A stretch of DNA of 64,000 nt, taken from Onthophagus taurus. Taxonomy: Eukaryota > Arthropoda > Insecta > Coleoptera > Scarabaeidae. The stretch is taken from the NCBI RefSeq assembly GCF_036711975.1, contig NC_091968.1, positions 17,174,001 to 17,238,000 on the forward strand, read 5' to 3'. The notes under the pieces were generated by a model, which was not told the origin of the DNA, ran no database searches, and was given only the letters and a program-made list of their open reading frames with translations. This document shows positions 1 to 10,660 of the stretch, one piece after another. The position numbers and the translations under genes were made by a program. Every line of letters begins with the position of its first letter. The stretch's first letter is position 1.

Positions 1-545
1 TTGACATTCGCTGTGTTTTTTTGTATGTTTATGAAGTATGTGTAGGTTTTTTCATGAGTTTCTTCTTTAATCGGTTCTTCTAATCTCTTCTAACCGATTC
101 TCTAAAATTTCCATGTCGTCACCTTGAACATCGCCGGCAATAAGTCACCCGTTACAAAATCATAATGATGTCATCTCCCATTTTCTCTTTTTATCATTGT
201 ATTTCTCGTGATTCGAACCGTTTCGGATAACTTCACATGATGAAGCTACACGAACATAAAACTGATAAGGAAATTATTTATTTTACTTCACCATTACAAA
301 TATTTGTAGCCTATTCACAAAAATTTATATAAAAATTCATATCAACGATAACGTTGCAATATTAATGAAACAATTCAAATTTAAAACTCTTTCTGTGAGT
401 AATTTTTATTTTTTAGTTTACTTGGTTTATCGATAAGACCATTGTGTGCTAAAACCATTCACAAATTACGATCAATTATAAATTGTTACGAAACTAAACG
501 CGTTGATTCATAACACTACGCACTTCATTACGTTACATTTTTAAA
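1..545. other. Upstream region of the defensin gene
   Basis: No gene is recognised here. The sequence is AT-rich. It holds a GATA-type motif at about 263-270 (TGATAAGG) and a palindromic double GATA site at 427-436 (TTATCGATAA). GATA factors act together with NF-kB-type factors at many insect immune promoters. I see no convincing kappaB site, so a regulatory role is inference only. Confidence 0.25.
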
Positions 546-888
546 ATGGTTATCAAAAATAAAAGAATCGCAATGTTTGCGACAATAATGTCGTTGTGTT
601 ATTTAGTAACTTTGACCGAAGGAGCAGAAGAAGGTAAATATTATTATACATTATTAATACGAAGTGATTATGTTACTTGAAGTAATCTTGTTTGCTGATG
701 TTATAGAACAGGATCTTTCAGCTGCTGATTGCGATTGGATACGAATAGAGTCTAAAGAGATCCCCTTTGATATGAATTTATATTGTAATCGTTACTGTAA
801 ATTTATTCGTGGCAAGTGGGGTACATGCTTAAAAGGTATTTGTATTTGTAGATATAAGTATGAACCTTATAAATCTTTTACTATATGA
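546..888 (+). CDS. Insect defensin (CS-alpha-beta antimicrobial peptide), two exons
   Basis: Predicted secreted antimicrobial peptide of 89 residues. Exon 1 is 546-633 and encodes a hydrophobic signal peptide (about residues 1-26, ending TEG). Exon 2 is 707-888. The 73-bp intron is GT-AG (AAG|GTAAAT, TTATAG|AA) and splits a Glu codon, so the phases agree. The mature part holds six cysteines spaced C-x17-C-x3-C-x9-C-x4-C-x1-C, ending CLKGICIC, which is the insect defensin pattern with one extra residue in the first loop compared with usual beetle defensins (x16). No dibasic propeptide site is seen; a short acidic stretch (AEEEQD) follows the signal. A poly(A) signal AATAAA lies at 903-908. In the family the peptide is secreted into haemolymph after immune induction and damages bacterial membranes. 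An ORF starting at 664 alone would miss the signal peptide. Confidence 0.85.
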
Positions 889-902
889 TTAAGTAAGATT
901 AA

Positions 903-908
903 AATAAA
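903..908 (+). terminator. Poly(A) signal of the defensin gene
   Basis: AATAAA lies 15 bases after the stop codon at 886-888. This spacing is normal for a very short 3' UTR. Confidence 0.55.
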
Positions 909-1139
909 GATAAAATTCTCATCGTTGACAAACGTTATATTTTATTTAATGGAAGATGTTTACAACAGGTAAGAAGGCTTTTGTATTCACACTGCAACGT
1001 CCCCTAACATTTATAATTTCAATTTTAAATGAGTCTTTACCAGGGAAATTGTCAATGTATGGGCACAATACTTTCAGAAGCTCTTTGATGAAACGGATTA
1101 CATCGAAGCAATGGAGGTAGTGCTGGCGAGGATATAAAA

Positions 1140-1770
1140 GACATCATGAGAACTGAGGAACCTTCCGTAGAAGAAATTCGGGGGCGATTAAAAAACCGAA
1201 ACACATCAAAGGCCTGGGAATCAACGAAATCTCGGCAAAATTAATACAAGCCAGAGGAGAGGACCTGTGCCATACATGAATGGTTTTAAAATATGGAAGA
1301 CAGAAAAGTTTCCTTCAGAATGGATTTGCTCGTACTATAGAGATACAACCTTGCTGGTGGTTATATACAAAGTCTTCATACAGATAATCCAGATAATTTA
1401 GAAAAACTTATTCGTGTAACAACAATCTTGTATAATTCTTCATTTGAGTATTATAAATTATTGACGCAAGAATGGATTTTTTGATACAAAAAGTTGATAT
1501 TCTTCGACGCTAAGACATACTTCATTCGATAATATTTCTATTCTAGAGTATCTTGTACTTATTTCTAAGAAATACATTCAAGAATAAATTTTTCTTGAGA
1601 GTCAAGAATAATTTCCCTTAGTGTAGGCGGCTAACTTCAGTGGCAGAAACGATCATAGTCGAGTACCACGCTGGTTTTAGAAGTAATCGATCCACCGTTG
1701 GCCAGATATCGATTATACAATCGCTTGCGAAATATGCACACATAAAAAGGATTACTAGCGATTAATGTAA
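1140..1770 (+). mobile_element. RTE-like non-LTR retrotransposon fragment (RT, broken)
   Basis: Conceptual translation in shifting frames gives the RT lead-in seen in RTE-type LINEs: VEEI near 1170, GINEISAKLIQ near 1215-1250, then the fingers motif HAGFRSNRSTVGQI from 1667. There are several frameshifts and a stop near 1765, so it is a dead copy. The match is to the family pattern from memory; the exact clade is uncertain. Confidence 0.55.
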
Positions 1771-1967
1771 CAAATCTTCATCTAAGAAGGACGTATATGC
1801 ATCGCAATCTCCTATAAAATTCACTGTATATTCACTTATTAAGATTATACAGTAAGGCCTCAACATTCGTGAGGGTCAGGTTGTGAAAATACGTCGCGAA
1901 TGTTGAATCCGCGAATATTGAAGCACTGCACTGGATGTTATGAGGGATAAGCTACTTCTGTGTTATT

Positions 1968-2320
1968 TTAAAAATGTGAATATAGCAACAAACTATCATG
2001 TTCTTCCACAGTTTCACCAAAAAGTAAAATATCATCTATGTATATAAATTCATTAGGTATACCATCAAACATTTCTTCATTATATTTTTGGAAGACTTCA
2101 GCTGAAACTTTTAAACAAAATAGCAATCTTTTCAAACAGCAATTTCCATACATTGTACTAAATGTGCAATATTTTTTACTATTTTTATCTAAAGGAATTT
2201 GCCAAAAACCATCTTTCAAATCCAAGACTGAATAATAGTCTAAATTTTAAATCATTTAATGTAGGAATAGCATAATAATCATTTAATAATACTTTATGAA
2301 GCACCATGTATAACTTTTGT
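1968..2320 (-). mobile_element. Ty3/gypsy reverse transcriptase fragment
   Basis: The minus strand reads DLKDGFWQIPLD near 2225 and the catalytic FIYIDDILLFG near 2040, both typical of Ty3/gypsy RT. Upstream, AIPTLNDLKF appears in another frame near 2260, so at least one frameshift separates the two. No LTRs, RNase H or integrase are attached, so this is an isolated piece. Confidence 0.75.
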
Positions 2321-2540
2321 AATTGGTCTGGTCAAATTTCAATAAAGTAAGAACAAAAAAAAACTGTGTTGAAAGTGAATGGTAATGATTTCCAAGTGAT
2401 TTATCATGCCTATCACTGGATTCAGAGAGATAATATACAAATAGTTTCATGACAATAAAGGAACATTTAGATTAAAAATCATTATATAAAATCTTCCTTA
2501 AATATACTTTATATTTCTGTCATATTATATTTAATATATT

Positions 2541-3294
2541 TCAATCTTTAGAACACTTAATTTCATCGGAACCATCAGCACATTCTTCAACTCCATTACA
2601 ATCAGCAGTTTTAGCCACACAAGCTCCATATTTACATTTAAAAAATGATGACGAACAATAAGTGGTTCTACACGTTTCTTCAATCTCATCCGATCCATCT
2701 TTACAATCTTTTCGACCATCACATATCAAGAAGACATCAATGCATTCATTGCTTGAACATCGAAATTTCATTGGACTAAAATTTTAAAAGTTGTCACTAA
2801 TTTAATAAAATAAAAAAATATTTACCCGCAAGACGAAGTGGTCACACAAAATTCTCCATTTTCATCGGAATTATCGGCACAATCTTTAACACCATCACAT
2901 ATTTTATTTCTGTTTATGCAAGGACCATAAGTGCATTGAAATGAGTAATATGGACACCTAAAAAGATAGTTAGTATTGTTTATGACGAAATAATTTTTTT
3001 TGTGGTGAAACTAACTGAATTTTTGAGCATTTTTCTGCGGTTTCATCTGAACCATCAATACAATCAACTAAGCCATCACAAGATTTGTCATAAAAAATTT
3101 GCCTTCCATCGTCACAGAATGACGATTTAATCTTTAAACCATGAATTGTTGATAAATCTAAGCCTAAAATAAAAATAAATTATTTAATAAAAAAGTGGGT
3201 TCTTTTACTTAATTTAGATTTCTAATCAAATGTTCTTACATGAAAATAAAACGAATAAAATCATTAATTTTCTGTAATAAAAATCGTTAACCAT
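2541..3294 (-). CDS. Secreted LDL-receptor class A repeat protein, four exons
   Basis: Four exons give a 189-residue protein: 3294-3240 (start and hydrophobic signal MILFVLFSC), 3163-3016, 2957-2826 and 2775-2541 (TGA stop). Every junction has GT/AG ends and the phases fit exactly. The protein is made of LDLa modules. The first is incomplete ([15 protein letters not shown], with fewer cysteines); the next three each carry six cysteines and the calcium-binding motif, for example [26 protein letters not shown] and [13 protein letters not shown]. No protease, sushi or membrane domain follows before the stop. LDLa strings open the insect modular serine proteases of the Toll pathway, so this may be a stand-alone paralogue or a truncated relative; ligand unknown. 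It lies 1.7 kb from the defensin gene in the opposite orientation. Confidence 0.8.
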
Positions 3295-3840
3295 TTCAAC
3301 TATACGTATTAAGCTAACACTTGGTTTGACAGTGAAAACTGCTTTTAAATCTTGAGTGTTTGAGCGATTTTTGTATAACATGAGAGTAGCGCTTACTTGT
3401 TATCCTTTTTTTCGGTGTAATGTCGTCATTTTATTACGATTAATGTGGATAATAATGTTGTATTACTGCGGGGGAATTTCCAACTATTTTTTTCTTACTT
3501 CATTGATTGGAATTTCCAATAAGTATGAGTATTTTAATAAATTATTTAAATCTTAATTATCATTTTCAAATTAATTATCAAATCCTAATAAGATTTTATT
3601 TTATAATATTTAGTTCTAAATCAATTAAGAAATGAAATGGTAGTGCAAACATTCTTAGTACATTTTGTAAATCGTAAAGAACCCGAACAAAAAAATGTAT
3701 CTACGAGTGATGTCTGGTTGCAAAGGTACTTACCGGCGAGACGATAGCAACAAACCGCTCAGCAACAAACTTTTTCCTTTATATTTCCACCTACTGCTAG
3801 GGCCCATATCTTTGTTATCTAGAAAGATAGCGAAAAACTA

Positions 3841-5357
3841 AGCACACGGTTGGAAAGCTTGGTCTTTTCTCTATCCTAAACCGAGTTTTCGTCCGCCGAT
3901 ATGTTGATAATAAGAGCAAGAAAAAATAAGAAACGTCGCGCTGCATTCAATTTACCTCAAAATTACCAAACTTCACGGCCTTGTGCAGCCGTTACCAGAT
4001 GGAAATTCAATAAATGGCTTACATATTCGGAAGGAGCTGACCTTGGACTATCTTATTCCGAGTTTTCGTCCGCCAATATCTATCAGAGTCTGTAAGAAAA
4101 GCGCACCTGAAAAAGCCCGTACCTATGAAAACACGCAAATATTTCTTGCACTAATAACTTTCCTATTTGACAGGGAGAAAACTCTAGAATTATATTCATC
4201 TTATGGGAAATGTTCTGCTCTTTCCAACGGTGTGCGACGCAAACTAAATAACTTAAAATGCTGTTGGTAAAAGGTTGATAACGTTACCAGATTCAAAACC
4301 ATCAAAACACAATTTCAGATTCTGATAAAATATGTGTACATGAAATAATCTTTCCGTTTTGAACAGTTTAACATGTTTCTAAACGTAAAACTAAAACTAG
4401 AACTAACACTAGCACTATCACTAGAACTAACACTAGACCTAGAACTAGAAACTTTCGGGTTCGTTTCGAACTTGTTTTCTGCAGAAGGTTGCAACATGGC
4501 ATCCGACATGTCAAACATTTTATTAACACCGGCCGTGAAAGCCTTCGTGCTTAGATATGTATATGTTTTTAAACGGTTTTAAATAAATTAAGAGTGAATG
4601 AAAAATTATCTGTCAACATGAAATGAAGTTAGGATTCTCTCTCGGGTAAAACTTTGCCCCAATTTTTCCTTCATCAAATAAGAAAGTTAGGATAAGAAGT
4701 GATTGCGTTCTGCTACCTGTAGGTTGTCTTTCAGGTGTGTTTCTTTTACAGACGCCGTCAGATATTGCCGGACGAAAACAGACGGTTAGCTCTTTTCGAA
4801 TATGTAATAGTAAACCATTTGTTGAATTTTCTTCTGATAACGGCTGCACAAAGCCTTAAAGTGGGGCAATTTTGAGGTGATTTAAATGTAGTGTGTCGTT
4901 TCTTATTTTTTCTGCTTTTGTTATTAATATATCGGCGGACGAAAACATGGTTTAAGATATAGAAACGACCAAGCTTTCCAACCGTGTGTTTTCCGCTAGC
5001 GTTATAAATAACAAAGATATCCGTCCGAAAAGTACATAGATGGAAATACAAAGGTAAAGTTTGTTACCAACTGTAGGCTCTTTTTCAGGAGCGTTTTTTT
5101 TTACAGACGCCGACAGATATTGACGGACGAAAACTCGGAATAAGATAGTCCAAGGTCAGCTCTTTCCGAATATGTAAACCATTTATTGAATTTCCATCTG
5201 GTAACGGCTGCACAAGGCCGTGAAGTTTGGTAATTCTAAGGTAAATTGAATGCAGTGCGACGTTTCGTATTTTTTCTTGCTCTTATTATCAACATATCGG
5301 CGGACGAAAACTCGGTTTAAGATATAGAAAAGACCAAGCTTTCCAACCGTGTGCTTA
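3841..5357. repeat. Inverted-repeat cluster, three copies of one family
   Basis: A unit of about 275 bp at 3841-4117 recurs in inverted orientation at 5086-5357 with very high identity. A third, more diverged copy in the same orientation as the last lies at about 4690-5000. Each unit contains the motif GAGTTTTCGTCCGCC near both ends. The unit has no recognised coding content; short ORFs across it (for example 3901-4270) are accidental. It may be a foldback element or a repeat attached to the mariner remnant that begins at its right edge. Confidence 0.75.
4391..4450. repeat. Hexanucleotide-period minisatellite
   Basis: About ten units of a 6-bp motif related to CACTAG / AACTAG run across this stretch, with single-base changes. 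It lies between arms of the larger inverted-repeat cluster. Confidence 0.6.
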
Positions 5358-5620
5358 AATTTAGCGTTTGGTGTAAACAGTTCAAAACTGGATGTACAGC
5401 TCTGAACGATGATTCCCAAACCAAACCATCAACAACGAAAACGGATAAGAATCAGTTAATACGGGAAATTGTTCTACTAACCGGCATTCCTAAAAGCTCT
5501 GCTCATGAAATCGTATCTGAATTAGGCCATCAATCAGTTTCCGTAAGATGGGTACTAAAAATGTTAACTGAAAAAATACAAAATTTAGCAGTCTGCAAAA
5601 AAGGCAATGGCGATTGTGTT
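5345..5620 (+). pseudogene. mariner transposase fragment (N-terminal half)
   Basis: The frame from 5351 reads WCKQFKTG..ALNDD near the start, then REIVLLTGIP, a helix-turn-helix stretch SSAHEIVSELG, and RWVLKMLTEKIQN. This order is that of the DNA-binding half of mariner transposases. The catalytic DDD half was not found downstream, so the copy is truncated. It begins at the right end of the inverted-repeat cluster. Confidence 0.65.
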
Positions 5621-5799
5621 CCGGCATACGCAGGGAATTTTGCTCATAGAGATTTACCACCGCAAACGACAATCAACTACACCAAGTCAATCGACAGAAA
5701 CGAAGAGGAAGTGGACGAAAGAAATCAAGTTGTTTCATAACAAGCTCAAATCAGACGAAGGTCAGGCTTCAAAAACACAACTGGGAAGTGTTTGATCTG

Positions 5800-6565
5800 T
5801 CTTCCAAGACATCAAGAAAAGGCAACTGTTTTACAGCTCCCGTTTCCATGATAAATTTAATATGATTAAATGTGTTGACAATTTAGGTGCGCTAAGAACT
5901 CTTGGAGAGGCTTATTTTCATGTTGCCGGATCACAAAGGTGTTATTCACGTAACGAAGAGACACGTAGCTTACACGCAGCTTCGGTTACAACAGACTCTT
6001 CTTTAACGCTTCTTCTTGAAACATCACAATGTAAAAATTGGCGATTACCGATGACAAAAGTGATATCTCATGATTCATGATCCATTCCTTCGCACTGATC
6101 GCAGAATATTCTCTAGATGTGTTGGAAAGTTTATGGCACAGACAATTGAGTGTAACGGGAGGTCTGGTTTGTGGATTTTAGGTCATTCATAAAGGTACTG
6201 GGGCCTGTACAAACATACTTCACTACTGTACTGCTGGAATTTCTGCAAATGTCACAATGTTTTTCATTTTTCTCAGTATCTTCTTGGTTAGATCCTCCTT
6301 CATATCCTTGTAGGCGGCTGGTCATCTTGTTGTCATATTCTTTCCCGTCCATAATTCTTTCATAAATTGTCAGGTTTGATTTTGGTGGCTTCGCTGATTT
6401 AAGTATTCTCGCTGCCTATTGGAATTCTTCCGCTTTCACTGCATGTATTCTGCGAGTAGCTGCTTCCGCTAATAGCATCTCTGCTAATAAACTGCATAAC
6501 TCAATCCTTTTCCGAACACTGTAGATTCTTCTCCTGTTAATGGGACGTTTAATCAATTAATGACG
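5800..6565. other. No recognised feature
   Basis: Short ORFs exist on both strands (5862-6080, 6131-6365) but none resembles a known protein or shows exon-like splice sites. Probably decayed repeat sequence. Confidence 0.4.
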
Positions 6566-6569
6566 ACCA

Positions 6570-7950
6570 TTTCAATTCTTGGAAAATATTTATAAAATTA
6601 CAACTAATTATTAATAAAAGCATCTAATTTTCAACAATGAAGTCACTTTTTGTTTTTGAGATACAAAGTTTCAAAGTAAATCGAAATTTATAGAAATTTT
6701 TATTGTTTTTTAGATTAGATTTAAATAAGCCAGGGAAACTGATAGATTGGAAAATCTTTATGAAATTTCCATCAATTATCAATAAAAGCATCCCGTATTC
6801 AATGGAGGAGTCTGATTTCAAAAATTCCTTCTAGTTCTAACGATATCATGTTTTAAACTTAACCGAAATTTCTATTAGCTTTTAAAACTTGGTATTAACT
6901 TTAAAGTTTTGTGAAAAATCGATTTCTTGGAAATTATTTATAAAATTGCTACCAATTATTAATAAAAGCATCTAATTTTTAATGATGAAATCAGTTTTGC
7001 AAAATCACTTTTAGTTTTTGAGATATTAAATTTCAAACTAAATCGAAATTTATAGAAATTTGTATTGATTTTTAGATTAAATTTAATTAACTCAGGAAAA
7101 CTGATTTCTTGGAAATTGTTTATAAAATTACCTCCAATTATCAATAAAAGCATTTATTTTTCAATGCTAAAATTAGTTTTGCAAAATCACTTTTAGTTTT
7201 TGAGATACAAAGTTTCAAACTAAATCGAAATTTACAGAAATTTTTGTTGTTTTTTAGATTAAATTTAAATAACTCGGGGAAACAAATTGATTGGAAAATC
7301 TTTATGAAATTTCCATCAATTATCAATAAAAGCATCCAGTTTTCAATGGAGGAGACTGATTTGAAAAATCCCTTTTTGTTCTTAAGATATCACGTTTTAA
7401 ACTCAACCGAAATTTCTATTAGATTTTAAAACTTGGCATTAACTTTAAAACTTTATGAGAAATCGATTTCTTGGAAAATATTTAAAAATTGCCACCAAGT
7501 ATCAATAAAAGCATCTAATTTTCAGTGATGAAATCAGTTTTGCAAAAATTACTTTTAATTGTTGAGATACAAAGTTTCAAACTGAATCGAAATTTATAGA
7601 AATCTTTATTGTTTTTTAGATTAAATTTAATTAACTCTGGGAAACTGATTGATTGGAAAATCTTTATGAAACTTCCATCACTTATCAATAAACGCATTCT
7701 GTTTTTAATGGAGGAGTCAATAAAATTTCAAACTAAATCGAAATTTATAGAAATTTCTATTAGCTTTTAAAACTTAGTATTAACTTTAAAGCTTTGTGAA
7801 AAATCGATTTCTTGGAAATTATTTATAAAATTACCAACAATTATCAATAAAAGTATGTAATTTTCAATGATGAAATCAGTTTTACAAAATCACTTTTAGT
7901 TTTTGAAATACAAAGTTTCAAACTAAATCGAAATTTATAGAAATTTTTTA
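6570..7950. repeat. Satellite DNA, about 180-bp monomers, 7-8 copies
   Basis: The landmark AATAAAAGCAT recurs near 6612, 6783, 6961, 7143, 7323, 7503, 7685 (variant) and 7846 (variant), so the period is about 180 bp. Two monomer types can be told apart. Type A has TTTTTGAGATACAAAGTTTC after the landmark. Type B has CAATGGAGGAG after it and ACTTGGTATTAACTTTAAA near its end. From left to right the order is about A, B, A, A, B, A, B (shortened), A. Minus-strand ORFs of about 64 codons repeat with the monomers because 180 is divisible by three; I regard them as a by-product. Confidence 0.85.
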
Positions 7951-8068
7951 TGGATAAACCGTATTTGTAAAGAGCTTTTAAAACAATTAATAAAATAATA
8001 TTTTATGATCTATTGACTCTTGTAATCACACTGTGTGCGATTCGGTTCGTTGTTACAATTTGTGCTTT

Positions 8069-8730
8069 TTAAACGAAACCTCTCCTTAGGCGATTCTTCC
8101 TGATTGAATTTGAAAGATAAAAAGCAAAAATTGCTCCCAACAGCTGTAAAAATGAAGCTAGTGTCAATAAAATTTTACAATTTTTCTTCTACCTTACCTC
8201 CACGACTGCGAGACTTATGAAAACGGTATCGCTAAGTATAAATATATCTTTTCCATTACTTGTATCGAATATGTTATTTCCAAGAATCACAGTGGTTAGT
8301 ACAATTTGACTTACGAAGATACTCAACAAGATAATCGCATACTACAATAAATAAGAAATTAATATAATGTGATGATAATAAAAAAAGCTTCCTTACGGTC
8401 TTAAGGAAAAGCGTATTTTCTTTTATAGCTCCCCAACACCCGAAAAACGCTATAATAGAAATTAATGATCCAAGGACTATTATCACGTTTGATGTGTTTG
8501 AAATGAAATCTTCACTCACTTCCGGCATCGATTTCATAGTTTCTGGGATATCTTTTTTTGCAATTACACCGAAAATTATCATTGATGACCCGCCCAACTA
8601 CAATAAAAGAAAATGTAAATAAATTGCACCTTGGAAATGAAAATGAGAAAATAAATTAGAAACTTACCATGTAGATTACGTTAAAGATAAACATAATGTA
8701 TTTAACTAATAAGCTAAATACGCACTTCAT
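8069..8730 (-). CDS. Tetraspanin with nearly no large extracellular loop, four exons
   Basis: Four phase-0 exons encode 160 residues: 8730-8668, 8597-8397, 8341-8198 and 8143-8069 (TAA). Introns are 70, 55 and 54 bp, all GT-AG. TM1 is about residues 8-30 (KYIMFIFNVIYMLGG onward), TM2 about 59-80 with the tetraspanin signature FFGCWGAIKEN, TM3 about 89-108 (YAIILLSIFVSQIVLTTV), and TM4 from about 128 with FISLAVVELLGAIFAFYL and a basic tail. Tetraspanins normally have 70 or more residues with a CCG motif between TM3 and TM4; here there are about 20 and no cysteine. The introns are too short to hide a missing exon. Tetraspanins organise membrane microdomains; the loop normally binds partners, so this one may act through its membrane part only, or be a decayed paralogue with an open frame. 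Confidence 0.8.
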
Positions 8731-9500
8731 TTTTATTATTATTTAGTTTTTTGATAGGAATGAATAACAAAAAAATCGCGAATTAACCAAACAGTAACCT
8801 TATTATTATTAACGAATTTAAAAAATTAAACTGCAATATATACAAAAATAGTTGGAGTAATAAGCGTGTTCCATCATCGTAAGCATTACTAATACAATAA
8901 AATTTGTCAACTATTGTAACAAGTTGATTAGAAATTACGATTATTATTTCTTTGAAATAAATAAAAAGAAAGAAAAATGATCAAAGTATGATCTCAAGAA
9001 GCTTTGGAACACAGCAGTAAAATACCAAGTCAAGAAAAATAGGATACATATAGATTGAGAAGTCAATGACACAAAAACAAATAAATACACTTACCAAAAC
9101 AGAAATGTACATCAAACACATATACATCCAGGATGATGGAAGAAAACACAAATCATGGAAGAAAGGAAGAAATCTGGATGCTCATAGAAGAAGGAAGGAA
9201 GCAAAAGAATAATACACCAGCACACAAAAGCATAAAGAAACACATACAAAGAAAAATTCGTGAAGCCAAACGATATGAGTTAGATGAGAAATACCATAAA
9301 ATCGAGGTTTAAGATAAATTTGATGTGTTCAATGTGCAGAAGAAGATGAGAGATGTTACGGAAAGACAACTGTGGGAAAACTAAATAAAAGAGACTGAAC
9401 AACTGGGAGTTCGTTCATTATCTTGCTTTATCTCGAGTATTTGCTCGTTGTTTTTCATGTTTTCTTTCATTATGTTATTTTTTTTGTATTCATAGAATAA
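8731..9500. other. No recognised feature
   Basis: AT-rich spacer upstream of the tetraspanin gene. The part 9120-9410 is A-rich and could be a decayed LINE linker, but no motif supports it. Confidence 0.35.
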
Positions 9501-9507
9501 CAAACGT

Positions 9508-9633
9508 TACAAACTACTCTTATAATGGCTGCGTACATACTGATTGTCTTTGTTTTTCTCGTTCTGTCTATCGCCCTCTATGCTTAACCCTCTACAACTA
9601 TATCCGTTGCCTAGTGACTTAACGCATCTAACA
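9508..9633 (+). repeat. Dispersed repeat, copy 1
   Basis: This segment, starting ACAAACTACTCTTATAATGG, recurs at 11895-12022 in the same orientation. The copies differ by a short ATA-type microsatellite and a few bases. It is non-coding as far as I can see. Confidence 0.7.
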
Positions 9634-9779
9634 TCTCTCTTCCTTAATAATGCTAGACTAAGTAATGTAACTAAAACTAAATTAATCATATTGTACATCC
9701 ATATTGCGAGGACTATAATTAAGAAATAGATGAAGGTAATAGAAACTTCTTTCTCGCTAAATAATTTTAATTTCATTTA

Positions 9780-9826
9780 CTCAAAAAACCGGTTTTCGGC
9801 CATATTCAGGCCATCATCAGTTTGAA
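9780..9826 (-). ncRNA. Type I hammerhead ribozyme-like motif (HHR1)
   Basis: On the minus strand: stem I 5' arm TTCAAA (9826-9821), conserved core CTGATGA (9820-9814), one extra T, stem II GGCC/GGCC around a 7-base loop, then GAAA, a minimal stem III ACC/GGT with no loop, T and T at the cleavage position, and stem I 3' arm TTTGAG (9785-9780). All core bases of a hammerhead are present. Minimal stem III is typical of hammerheads in Penelope-like elements and related retroelements. The unpaired T before stem II and a T at position 17 may lower activity. Confidence 0.55.
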
Positions 9827-10059
9827 TCTACAAAAACAGTATAAAAATGTAAATACATAATCGAATTAAATTACATTTTAAATTCTTTTCTTTACAACAT
9901 TAAATAAAAATAATAAAATAAAACTTACAGTCAAAATTTTAAAAAAGATCGCCGAAACATGACAATTGCACCACGTAAAAAATTATTATTTTTGAGCACA
10001 TCAACACAAGCCAAAAAAGATGAAACAACGATAGGCCTAACGATATAATAAAATGTAAT

Positions 10060-10566
10060 TTAAAATGTAATTTAATTCGATTATGTTGGGTACAATCCTT
10101 ACCCAACTCTTCTATATTTGAATCAATATTTGGCCACCAACAAATCCCTCGTGCCAATCCCTTCATTTTCACAACTCCGAAATGACCCTCCTGTAATTCT
10201 TTTAATATTTTCACTCTTAATTTGTTGGGAATAACTACCCTATGTCCCCTCATCAATATACCTTGTTGTAAATTAAATTCATGTTGATTTATATGAAATC
10301 TATCATTTTCTGGAATCTCCTGACCACTTTGTAATTTTTGATAATTTTTGTAATTGGCTATCTTTCTTAGTTTCATAAACAAGTTGTTCTAATGTGACTG
10401 GTAACGTTTCTATTGTCTGAATTTGGAAAACATCTATGACATCACAGACCATTGAATTTTGTTTAACCGGCAAACGTGATAAATAGTCTATATTAGCATG
10501 ATCTTTAGTATTTCTATATTTAATATTGTAATTAAAACCTATATTTACAAGATTAGCGATATTCAC
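10060..10566 (-). mobile_element. Ty3/gypsy pol fragment: RNase H end and integrase zinc domain
   Basis: From 10566 downward the frame reads IKYRNTKDHANIDYLSRLP, the end of gypsy RNase H, then after a frameshift near 10310 the integrase H2C2 domain: RVVIPNKLRVKILKELQEGH and GICWWPNIDSNIEEL, ending near 10060. The integrase core and LTR are missing. The fragment ends on the right at a perfect hairpin (10580-10660). Confidence 0.8.
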
Positions 10567-10579
10567 CTCCAGGTTCTAG

Positions 10580-10660
10580 GGCGGATGTGATGATCGATGA
10601 ATTGGCTGACTGACTGATGGAATTGACTGGTCAGCCAATTCATCGATCATCACATCCGCC
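10580..10660. repeat. Perfect 30-bp inverted repeat (hairpin)
   Basis: Bases 10580-10609 and 10631-10660 are exact reverse complements, with a 21-base spacer. Outer ends are GGCGGATG and CATCCGCC. It interrupts the gypsy remnant: RNase H/integrase on one side, protease and gag on the other. It could be a small foldback element or a repair product. Confidence 0.9.

Noticed and set aside
200..230. tRNA B-box-like GGTTCGAATCA on the minus strand
   Set aside because: No A-box at the right distance and no cloverleaf could be drawn.
3901..4270. ORFs on the inverted-repeat unit
   Set aside because: Related ORFs appear in both orientations at other copies, so they reflect the repeat rather than a protein.
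6624..7697. Repeated minus-strand ORFs of about 60-65 codons
   Set aside because: They follow the 180-bp satellite monomer, which keeps frame by chance; composition is purely that of the AT-rich repeat.
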